Assembly: GCA_031363085.1 (NCBI GenBank)
Contig: JANLTU010000117.1
Span: forward strand, 1 to 37,207
DNA from: UBA6921 sp031363085
Lineage (GTDB): Bacteria; Pseudomonadota; Gammaproteobacteria; SG8-11
Length of the DNA: 37,207 nt
Direction of reading: 5' to 3'
The notes below the pieces were generated by a model that saw only the letters and a program-made list of their open reading frames with translations, made no database searches and was not told where the DNA came from. The number at the start of each line of letters is the position of its first letter. Within the stretch, counting starts at the first letter, position 1. The translations under genes were made by a program, and so were the position numbers. Positions 31,270 to 37,207 of the stretch are shown here, piece by piece.

Positions 31270-31944
31270 ATGAACAAGGCACAGCGATTAGTATTACTCG
31301 TCATTTTCAGTTGCGTGTTTTCCGTTAATTCGGCTGTTGCCGCCGCCAATAAAATTGGGATTCTAGTCTTCGATGGTTTTTTAACCAGCGATGTCACCGC
31401 ACCGATTGAAGTCTTTGGTGCGGCAACTAAAAAAGCGTGGTTTTCATCTTATGAAGTCGTCGTCATTTCGGCGACCAAGAATAAGGAGGTGCGCTCCGAG
31501 GAGGGACTAAAAATTATCGCCGATAAAACCATCTACGACGAGCTCAAGCTGGATGTGTTGCTGGTGCCCAGCGCCTATGAGATGGACGCTTTTTTGAAGA
31601 ACAAAGACCTCATCCAATTTATCAAAAAGCAAAACCAAGCGGCGTCCTGGATGGCGAGCAATTGCTCGGGTGCTTTTTTACTCGGCGAGGCGGGCGTGCT
31701 TGACGGGAAAAATGCCACGACCTGGGCCGGAGGCGAAAAGGACCTCGCCAAAGCCTATCCAAAAATAAAAGTTCACACCGATCAAAATGTGGTGATCGAT
31801 AGCAAAGTCATCACTTCAAATGGCGGCCCCGTTAGCTACCAAGCAGCCTTTGAATTGCTGACCAAGTTGAGCTCCGCGAAATTTTCCAAAGAAATTTCGG
31901 AAGCGATACAATTTAACCGTCTCGCAAGCGCTTTCAAGCCTTAA
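31270..31944 (+). CDS. Secreted DJ-1/PfpI-family protein
   Basis: 224 residues. A signal peptide (MNKAQRLVLLVIFSCVFSVN then SAVAA) is followed by the DJ-1/PfpI fold: KIGILVFDGFLTSDVTAPIE, VFGAATKKAWFSSYEVVVIS, LDVLLVPSAYEMDAF and the nucleophile elbow MASNCSGAFLLGEAGVLDGK with its conserved Cys. The His usually next to it (ATTHW) is absent (ATTWAGGE), so the catalytic set differs from isonitrile hydratase. First gene of a three-gene operon with a membrane protein and a GST. Start at 31270 with GGAG ten bases upstream; an earlier in-frame ATG at 31258 overlaps that site. Confidence 0.85.
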   Translation: MNKAQRLVLLVIFSCVFSVNSAVAAANKIGILVFDGFLTSDVTAPIEVFGAATKKAWFSSYEVVVISATKNKEVRSEEGLKIIADKTIYDELKLDVLLVPSAYEMDAFLKNKDLIQFIKKQNQAASWMASNCSGAFLLGEAGVLDGKNATTWAGGEKDLAKAYPKIKVHTDQNVVIDSKVITSNGGPVSYQAAFELLTKLSSAKFSKEISEAIQFNRLASAFKP

Positions 31945-31963
31945 TGCGCCAACCGGAGGCCAC

Positions 31964-32380
31964 TTGATTAACGACACAATTCTAAAAGACGCCGAACGCG
32001 TGGTTCGCATCACCATGGTCGTCATCTTGTTAACCGCCGGCACCAGCAAATTTTTCAGTCACGGCGGTTTTCACGCTTACTATTTGGGCTTATTTCAAGG
32101 TGATTTGCGCATCAAACTTCCGCCGGATTTGGTGAGCGCTTATCTGCAGTTGATCCCCTATATCGAAGTCACGCTGGGGCTGGCGCTGCTGAGCAATACC
32201 TACAAATGTTACACCGTCTATGGCTGGTTCGCCTTCATGCTCAGCCTCATGGTGGGCCACTACGTGTTGCAGGAATGGTCAGCGGTCAACGACATGCTAG
32301 GCTATATATTTCTCGGTCTGTTAGGCTTGGTGCTGCCGCACCATCGTTCATGGTTGCGGAGAGACTCCATTGCATCCTGA
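31964..32380 (+). CDS. DoxX-like small integral membrane protein
   Basis: 138 residues. Four membrane-like segments: about 14-30 (IRTMVVILLTAGTSKF-like), 58-76 (LQLIPYIEVTLGLALL), 82-100 (YTVYGWFAFMLSLMVGHYV) and 112-127 (LGYIFLGLLGLVLP). This four-helix plan with an early GTSKF motif recalls DoxX/MauE-type proteins. It starts with TTG at 31964 with GGAGG five bases upstream. Nineteen bp after the DJ-1 gene and overlapping the possible GST start; operon. Often such proteins pair with thiol-redox partners; no Cys pair of its own is obvious. Confidence 0.68.
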   Translation: MINDTILKDAERVVRITMVVILLTAGTSKFFSHGGFHAYYLGLFQGDLRIKLPPDLVSAYLQLIPYIEVTLGLALLSNTYKCYTVYGWFAFMLSLMVGHYVLQEWSAVNDMLGYIFLGLLGLVLPHHRSWLRRDSIAS

Positions 32381-32402
32381 AGCGAACCTCGCAGGAACCC
32401 TA

Positions 32403-33101
32403 ATGCGACCCAAATTGATTAGTTTCAAGCTCTGCCCCTTTGTGCAACGCGCCGCCATCGTGCTGGAACGTAAAAAAATCGAACACGACATTGAGTACAT
32501 CGACCTAGCCAATCCGCCGGCTTGGTTCACCGAGCTTTCGCCGTTAAAACGCGTGCCGGTGCTGCTGGTCGGCGAAGAGGTTATCTTCGAATCGATGGTG
32601 ATCAATGAATACCTCGACGAGGCCTACCCGAATCAACTGCATCCGCAAGATCTCATCCTGCGCGCCAAGAACCGCAGTTGGATTGAGTTCGGCAGCGAGT
32701 GCATGTGGGACGTCTTCCATTTGAGCGTCAAAGAAAGCGAGCGGGAATTTTATGAAGTGCGCGCGGGCCTGTTGAACAAACTGGATCAGGTCGAGAACGT
32801 GGTCACCGCCGCACCGTTCTTTAACGGCCCGGCATTTTCATTGGTGGACGCCGGCTACGCCCCCCTGCTGCAGCGACTGGACTATCTCGACCAGTTAATG
32901 CCCGGCATTTTGGACGTCGCGCGTCACCCTAAAGTCGACACCTGGAAAAATAATCTCGTCAACCTGGATGCCATCAAGAAGTCCTGCGTTCCAGGAATCA
33001 AAAAGCTCTACCACGAACACCTCTGGAAACGGCAGGGATATATTTCAAGATTCCTGGACAAGACAAAATATAGCGGTGATGTGGTCAGGAGCGTTTATTG
33101 A
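32403..33101 (+). CDS. Glutathione S-transferase-like protein
   Basis: 232 residues. The N-terminal thioredoxin-like GST domain has FKLCPFVQRAAIVLERKKI (Cys11, omega/beta-like), LSPLKRVPVLLVGEEVIFES (cis-Pro segment) and MVINEYLDEAYP. The C-terminal helical domain (APFFNGPAFSLVDAGYAPLL with the conserved D) is present. The CPF motif suggests disulfide or dehydroascorbate-type chemistry rather than classic conjugation. Start taken as ATG 32403 with AGGA upstream; a TTG at 32370 overlapping the previous gene is possible. Last gene of the DJ-1/DoxX-like/GST operon. Confidence 0.82.
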   Translation: MRPKLISFKLCPFVQRAAIVLERKKIEHDIEYIDLANPPAWFTELSPLKRVPVLLVGEEVIFESMVINEYLDEAYPNQLHPQDLILRAKNRSWIEFGSECMWDVFHLSVKESEREFYEVRAGLLNKLDQVENVVTAAPFFNGPAFSLVDAGYAPLLQRLDYLDQLMPGILDVARHPKVDTWKNNLVNLDAIKKSCVPGIKKLYHEHLWKRQGYISRFLDKTKYSGDVVRSVY

Positions 33102-33151
33102 TGAACAACGAGTTCAAGCTCGATGTAGCGAACAAGTGATTGCGTAGCAGC

Positions 33152-33388
33152 CTACGCCCGATACGCCAGCCCATCTTGCTCGATTAGTCGGTCCATCACC
33201 GTATGCGTAGGCCGCATAAGCTTCGCTTTGCGTTTGTGCCAGGAATGCACGGTGGCAAGAAGTTCCATTCCATACGGCGATTGAAATCCATTAATTAGGA
33301 GCGATACACGCTCGACACGCTGCGCTAATGCGGTATGAGATCCTTCCACCAAAAATTGATGGGCCTTATATAAGCGCATGAGGCCCAT
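33152..33388 (-). pseudogene. Remnant resembling the C-terminus of a DarG-type macro-domain antitoxin
   Basis: The frame YKAHQFLVEGSHTALAQRVE, RVSLLINGFQSPYGMELLAT and HSWHKRKAKLMRPTHTVMDR resembles the C-terminal domain attached to macro domains in DarG-like proteins (GFxxPYGMELLATVHW, then WxxRKxxLMxPxH). The usual segment between ATVH and the WxxRK helix is missing, and there is no macro domain upstream. Probably a truncated fragment. Assignment is from memory of that family and should be treated as tentative. Confidence 0.45.
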
Positions 33389-33443
33389 CGAGTATGAAAA
33401 TCCCCCTGGCTACCCTTTATTCTAAGGGGAAAGGGCGGCACTC

Positions 33444-34355
33444 CTACTTGCCGTTCTTGTTTTTCTTCGCGCGTGGATGGGCTTGGTCGTAAACCTTGGC
33501 GAGGTGCTGGAAGTCGAGGTGGGTGTACACCTGGGTAGTTGAGATGTCGGCGTGGCCGAGCAGCTCTTGCACTGCGCGCAGGTTGCCGCTGGATTCGAGC
33601 AGGTGGCTGGCGAACGAGTGGCGTAACTTGTGGGGATGCAAACGACTGCTGATGCCCTGTTTGATGCCCCACTCGCGCAAACGCAATTGCACCGCGCGCG
33701 GCGAAATCCGCTGGCCACGGTTGCTGACAAACACCGCTGGGTCGCTGCCCGCTATCAAGCAGCCGCGCCGCGCCAACCAATCTTGCAGCGCGCTCTGCGC
33801 CTTGCGCCCCACCGGCACTATGCGCACCTTGGAGCCCTTGCCGGTGACACGCACGGTCGCATCTTTCAAGTCGATGTCACTGATGTCAAGACCCACCAGC
33901 TCGGCCAGACGCAGGCCGGACGAATACAGCAGCTCCATCATGGCGTGGTCACGCACCGCCAGAATATCGGCCGGGTCGATCCGCAACAAGTGGCTGACTT
34001 GATCGACGTCCAACACCTTGGGCAGAGTGCGCACCGATTTGGGCGCACGCACGCCCAGTGTTGGGTTGCTATGCATGACATTTTCGCGATCCAGGTATTT
34101 GTAGAACATGCGCAGCGCCGACAACTCGCGCTGGATACTGCGTCCGCCCAAGCCGGTGCGATGGCGCCAACTGGCATAGCCGCGCACAAAATGTGCGTTG
34201 AGCTCGCTCCAATCGGGCACGCTTTTGGCGGCGCAAAACTCCACCACCCGGCGCAGGTCACGCTCGTAGTTGGTCACGGTATGCGGCGACATGCGACGCT
34301 CGTCGCGCAAATGCACCACAAAGCGATCCACCCACTCCAATGCGGCTGTGCGCAT
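33444..34355 (-). CDS. xerC: XerC, tyrosine recombinase
   Basis: 303 residues. N-terminal SAM-like domain (WVDRFVVHLRDERRMSPHTV, YASWRHRTGLGGRSIQRELS) then the catalytic domain with YSSGLRLAELVGLDISDIDL (Arg), VRVTGKGSKVRIVPVGRKAQ (Lys), LHPHKLRHSFASHLLESSGN (HxxR), GHADISTTQVYTHLDFQHLA (His and nucleophile Tyr). XerC with XerD resolves chromosome dimers at dif. Start chosen at 34355 (MRTAALEWVDRF); an upstream in-frame start at 34505 would run antisense-like through the DUF484 gene and is rejected. Directly downstream of DUF484, as in other gammaproteobacteria. Confidence 0.95.
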   Translation of the reverse strand: MRTAALEWVDRFVVHLRDERRMSPHTVTNYERDLRRVVEFCAAKSVPDWSELNAHFVRGYASWRHRTGLGGRSIQRELSALRMFYKYLDRENVMHSNPTLGVRAPKSVRTLPKVLDVDQVSHLLRIDPADILAVRDHAMMELLYSSGLRLAELVGLDISDIDLKDATVRVTGKGSKVRIVPVGRKAQSALQDWLARRGCLIAGSDPAVFVSNRGQRISPRAVQLRLREWGIKQGISSRLHPHKLRHSFASHLLESSGNLRAVQELLGHADISTTQVYTHLDFQHLAKVYDQAHPRAKKNKNGK

Positions 34356-34383
34356 CAAACCATGGAACTCCAGAAAAGCTGCA

Positions 34384-35079
34384 TTATTCCGCGATGCACA
34401 CGCGCAGTGCGCGGCTGACCAGCTCACCCAATTGCGCCAGGAACACCGTGCCCTGCTCGGGGTGAAAACGTTGCGCGTCGACCGAACCCACCGCCAGCAT
34501 GCCAAACACCGGCAGGTCGTACAGTGGAATCAACGCGGCCGAACTGATGCTGCCGGCGTTGAGCGCGAACAGTTGGCGCATTTGCTCAGGGCGAAAGCGC
34601 CCGCATACCGGTTTGCGTTCGTTGACTAGGCGCGTGAAGCCGTCGAACACGCTTTCGGCGTCCGCGTTGAATTCCGCGAAGGCGGTGAGATCGGTGCGGC
34701 CGGGAAGCGCGCGCAGTCGCAACGTCACCGCATCGACGGCGAAATCGCGCTGTAAATAGTTCTTCAACATTTCCAGCACCTCGCCCAAGCGACGGCAGTC
34801 GATCAGACGCAAGGTGAGCTGATGCAGACGCCGGTCCAGATCGTCATTGGCACGCGCGATGTCAACCAGATCCTGCAACTGGCGTTTGAGTTTTTTGCGT
34901 TGCTCGCGCAGCACCGCGACTTGCCGCTCGATCAGCGACACCGCCTTGCCGCTTGCATGCTGCAATTTGATGTCGGCCAGCACTTGCGGATAGCTGTCGA
35001 AGAAATCTGGATTCTGCTGCAAGAAATGCATGACTTCTTTTTCCGAGATACGCTGCACTTCGTGTTGCGTGGTACTCAT
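34384..35079 (-). CDS. DUF484 family protein
   Basis: 231 residues: a coiled-coil N-terminal part (VMHFLQQNPDFFDSYPQVLA, SLIERQVAVLREQRKKLKRQ) followed by a GAF-like domain (RFRPEQMRQLFALNAGSISS, AALIPLYDLPVFGMLAVGSV, PEQGTVFLAQLGELVSRALR). Family members sit between dapF and xerC and their role is unknown. Overlaps dapF by four bases (ATGA at 35076-35079), and is 28 bp from xerC. Confidence 0.93.
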   Translation of the reverse strand: MSTTQHEVQRISEKEVMHFLQQNPDFFDSYPQVLADIKLQHASGKAVSLIERQVAVLREQRKKLKRQLQDLVDIARANDDLDRRLHQLTLRLIDCRRLGEVLEMLKNYLQRDFAVDAVTLRLRALPGRTDLTAFAEFNADAESVFDGFTRLVNERKPVCGRFRPEQMRQLFALNAGSISSAALIPLYDLPVFGMLAVGSVDAQRFHPEQGTVFLAQLGELVSRALRVCIAE

Positions 35080-35906
35080 ACGTCGATCTCCCCTGCGAAT
35101 ACCTTGGTTGCGGGACCGGTCATCAATACCGGTTCGTTAGCGCCACGCCATAAAATGTTTAAACTGCCTCCGGGTAAATCCACCCGCACCTGTTCCGCGA
35201 GTACACCGCGTTTTCTACCCACCGCCACCGCTGCGCAAGCACCCGTGCCGCATGCCAGTGTTTCACCCACACCACGTTCGAACACGCGCAACTGGATATG
35301 CCGCTCGTTCACAATGCGCATGAAGCCCACATTCACCCGCTTGGGAAAAAGCGCGTGGCATTCGATGGCCGCGCCAAGTGTCAAGACCGGCGCCGCCTGC
35401 ACATCGTCCACGACAAGCACCGCGTGCGGATTCCCAATCGACACGGCGCCGATGCGCAACTGCTGTCCATCCACATCCAAAGCATAGAACATCGCCTCGT
35501 GCTCCGCTGTAAACGGCAGATCGCGTGGCGCGAAGCGCGGCACGCCCATGTTCACCGTAACCTTGCCGTTGGATTCGATGCTCAGACGAATCAACCCCGT
35601 ATTGGTTTCAACGACGATATTGTTTTCATCACTTAAGCCTTGCGCGCGCACAAACTGCGCGAAGCAACGCGCACCGTTGCCGCACTGCTCCACTTCACCG
35701 CCGTCGGCGTTGAAAATACGATAGCGGAATTCAGCATCTTTGCTCTGCGGCGGTTCGACCAGCAGCACTTGGTCGCAACCCACCCCGAAGTGACGGTCAG
35801 CCAGAAAACGAATCTGCCCGGCGCTAAGTGCCACGTCTTGACGCACTGCGTCGATGACAACGAAGTCGTTGCCCAAGCCGTGCATTTTGGTGAACTTGAG
35901 AAGCAT
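35076..35906 (-). CDS. dapF: Diaminopimelate epimerase
   Basis: 276 residues. Opening LLKFTKMHGLGNDFVVIDAV, Cys75 in GGEVEQCGNGARCFAQFV and Cys219 in GVGETLACGTGACAAVAVG are the two catalytic cysteines that interconvert LL- and meso-diaminopimelate for lysine and peptidoglycan synthesis. First gene of the dapF-DUF484-xerC operon. No lysA or lptM lies upstream on its 5' side as in some relatives; a 480-bp non-coding stretch follows instead. Confidence 0.97.
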   Translation of the reverse strand: MLLKFTKMHGLGNDFVVIDAVRQDVALSAGQIRFLADRHFGVGCDQVLLVEPPQSKDAEFRYRIFNADGGEVEQCGNGARCFAQFVRAQGLSDENNIVVETNTGLIRLSIESNGKVTVNMGVPRFAPRDLPFTAEHEAMFYALDVDGQQLRIGAVSIGNPHAVLVVDDVQAAPVLTLGAAIECHALFPKRVNVGFMRIVNERHIQLRVFERGVGETLACGTGACAAVAVGRKRGVLAEQVRVDLPGGSLNILWRGANEPVLMTGPATKVFAGEIDV

Positions 35907-36355
35907 GACGGAAGGTTAGCGCCAATACGGGTAGTTGGGTAGTGGCGAAACGTCCGCGCGGAAATCCATCGGCTACATTAAGGACTTATCCTTAGCCGCG
36001 CATACATAGACCTGAATAACCACGGTTTTTTAATATTGCATCACTACATGTTTTCTCGGCCGGCCGTCGATAACGCTCCTGCCGTGCGGGCGAACTCCAG
36101 CTTCGTAGGTCGGGTTAGGTGCAGTTTGCACCGTAATCCGACGAATGGCGTGCGGCTTCCCACCGAGAAAAACCGCTGCAATTTTGCGCCGTAACCTGCA
36201 ATAAACTAAACTATTGGGAAGCGTCCCTTTTTAACTCTGCGGCGATGTATACGGCGCGTGATGAGCCGGTGCAGTAGATTCCAATCGCCGCTTTGGGCAA
36301 CCGGACACCGAGCGTAGTCACCCCGCCTCATCACTCTACCTCAATCTGCCTTGTT
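35907..36355. other. Non-coding region between dapF and the ATPase gene
   Basis: 449 bp with no credible gene. It holds a REP-like hairpin (36109-36142) within a pair of TTTTCTCGG/CCGAGAAAA arms (36051-36059, 36163-36171). The dapF promoter should lie near 35.95 kb but I could not place it. Confidence 0.6.
36109..36142. repeat. REP-like hairpin
   Basis: GTCGGGTTAGGTGCA (36109-36123), loop GTT, TGCACC and TAATCCGAC (36127-36142, one bulged G and one wobble). The GTAGGTCGG... style of this stem is common among dispersed intergenic palindromes. Long outer arms TTTTCTCGG (36051) and CCGAGAAAA (36163) flank it. Confidence 0.65.
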
Positions 36356-36384
36356 GAATATTAGCCACTCAGTGGCTAATATTC
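36356..36384. promoter_or_regulatory. Perfect 29-bp palindrome before the ATPase start
   Basis: GAATATTAGCCACT then C then AGTGGCTAATATTC: fourteen-base arms perfectly complementary around one central base. It ends four bases before the ATG at 36389, so it covers the promoter or the ribosome-site region. Likely an operator for an autoregulated ATPase or a hairpin controlling its translation. Confidence 0.75.
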
Positions 36385-36388
36385 GTCC

Positions 36389-37207
36389 ATGCACCAGAGA
36401 AATATCACCCAGCATGTGCGCACGGCACTGAGCGACACGCCCGTCATCCTGCTCAATGGCGCGCGCCAAACGGGGAAAAGTACGCTCGCCAAAGGCATCG
36501 CCGGAAAACTCGGTGGCGACTATGTCACGCTGGATGATGCCACGGTGTTGTCCGCTGCCACCGCAGACCCAACAGGATTTTTGCGCGGGCTGGGCGACAT
36601 GACCGTCATCGATGAAGTACAGAAAGCACCAGGACTGTTCCCCGCGATCAAGCAACAAGTGGATACTGATCGTCGACCGGGGCGTTACTTGCTCACCGGC
36701 TCGGCCAACGTGTTACTGCTGCCGAAAATCTCCGAGTCACTCGCTGGGCGCATGGAAATCATCACGCTGTGGCCACTGTCGCAGGGTGAACTGCGCGAAC
36801 GCAGTGAACGATTCATTGATCACCTGTTTGCCGCTGAGCTGCCGCGCATGGTGCGCGCCGCGCCGCAAGATCACGACGTGATTTCCCTGATTGCCGCCGG
36901 CGGTTATCCAGAAGCCGTGGCGCGCATCGACGAAACACGCCGTCATGACTGGTTTGCTTCGTACCTCAGCGCCATACTGCATCGCGACGTGCGCGACCTT
37001 GCCAACATCGAAGGACTGACCGACATGCCACGCTTGCTCGCATTGCTCGCGGCACGTTCCAGCGGACTTTTAAATACTTCCGAACTGTCACGCTCCTCGA
37101 CCATTGCGCAAACCACATTGAAGCGTTACCTGACCCTACTGCAAATGACGTTCTTGATGGAGCCGCTGCTGGCCTGGTCCGCGAACTTGGGCAAGCGGCT
37201 CATCAAG
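36389..37207 (+). CDS. AAA/DUF4143 ATPase, cut by the window end
   Basis: 273 codons visible. Walker A LNGARQTGKSTLAKGIAG, Walker B MTVIDEVQKAPGLFPAIK, arginine-finger-like YLLTGSANVLLLPKISESLA, and GYPEAVARIDETRRHDWFAS with YLSAILHRDVRDLANIEG leading into DUF4143 (LLNTSELSRSSTIAQTTLKR). Members are ATPases of unknown biological role, found singly in accessory regions; the usual length is about 380-400 residues, so roughly 110-130 residues are missing. No ribosome site stands out because the 29-bp palindrome occupies the space. Confidence 0.9.
   Translation, partial: MHQRNITQHVRTALSDTPVILLNGARQTGKSTLAKGIAGKLGGDYVTLDDATVLSAATADPTGFLRGLGDMTVIDEVQKAPGLFPAIKQQVDTDRRPGRYLLTGSANVLLLPKISESLAGRMEIITLWPLSQGELRERSERFIDHLFAAELPRMVRAAPQDHDVISLIAAGGYPEAVARIDETRRHDWFASYLSAILHRDVRDLANIEGLTDMPRLLALLAARSSGLLNTSELSRSSTIAQTTLKRYLTLLQMTFLMEPLLAWSANLGKRLIK

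Noticed and set aside
33444..34505. A 50-residue N-terminal extension of XerC
   Set aside because: It reads through the end of the DUF484 gene in another frame and gives no XerC-like sequence; the family start is MRTAALEWVDRF at 34355.
1..37207. CRISPR array, tRNA, rRNA, prophage structural genes, complete IS transposase
   Set aside because: No regularly spaced repeats, no cloverleaf-like tRNA sequences, no capsid, tail or DDE transposase reading frames were seen.

Overview
The window looks like a chromosomal segment of a gammaproteobacterium outside the Enterobacterales. The basis is a core of housekeeping genes in a gammaproteobacterial style: dapF-DUF484-xerC (minus strand, 35.9-33.4 kb) and hslV-hslU-DUF6176-DUF971-ubiE-ubiJ-ubiB-FAH hydrolase (minus strand, 22.2-14.6 kb). 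UbiJ is a largely gammaproteobacterial ubiquinone factor. Species cannot be named from sequence alone. No tRNA, rRNA, CRISPR array or complete IS transposase was seen.

Left part (0-13 kb): a broken BrnT toxin gene beside a GC-rich hairpin; a YajD-type HNH protein; a minus-strand operon (alpha/beta hydrolase, azoreductase, SnoaL-like protein) divergent from an ABATE/CGNR regulator, with two identical-geometry operators between them; a Tas-type aldo-keto reductase overlapping a YchJ protein; a cold-shock protein, terminator and RhlE helicase; a THI5-like binding protein; an Rrf2 regulator and an Old Yellow Enzyme gene preceded by the same 17-bp palindrome; a NYN-LOTUS protein; a thioredoxin-HEAT protein; an HPF-cold-shock-domain protein; and Hsp33.

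Middle (13-25 kb): a BglII-like restriction-modification pair whose endonuclease has a one-base frameshift, next to a BrnA remnant; then the ubi/hsl block, interrupted by a DUF2971 gene between ubiE and ubiJ and by a 24-bp inverted repeat touching the ubiJ stop. A TfoX-N protein and a small membrane protein follow, then a two-gene cassette of unknown function: a DUF4365 nuclease-fold protein overlapping a 378-residue orphan.

Right accessory part (25-33.4 kb): a MocR regulator divergent from a lipoprotein cyclase gene that is now wrecked by a 140-bp MITE with a CTTA target duplication and fused to a frameshifted alpha/beta hydrolase. A 90-bp copy of the same divergent promoter recurs 3.46 kb downstream in front of an intact cyclase paralogue. 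Between them lie a quinone-oxidoreductase-like MDR and its divergent TetR. After the intact cyclase comes a compact DJ-1/DoxX-like/GST operon, then a fragment resembling the DarG C-terminus. Core genes resume with xerC. The right edge cuts an AAA/DUF4143 ATPase whose start is preceded by a perfect 29-bp palindrome.

A recurring theme is inducible defence against electrophiles, quinones and oxidants (azoreductase, AKR, OYE, MDR, GST, DJ-1, Hsp33), several members with a local regulator. A second theme is decay of small mobile or toxin-related modules (brnT, brnA, the endonuclease, a darG-like tail). The most interesting uncharacterised unit is the DUF4365 cassette at 23.3-25.0 kb. The most informative DNA signals are the CGNR and Rrf2 operators and the duplicated MocR promoter.
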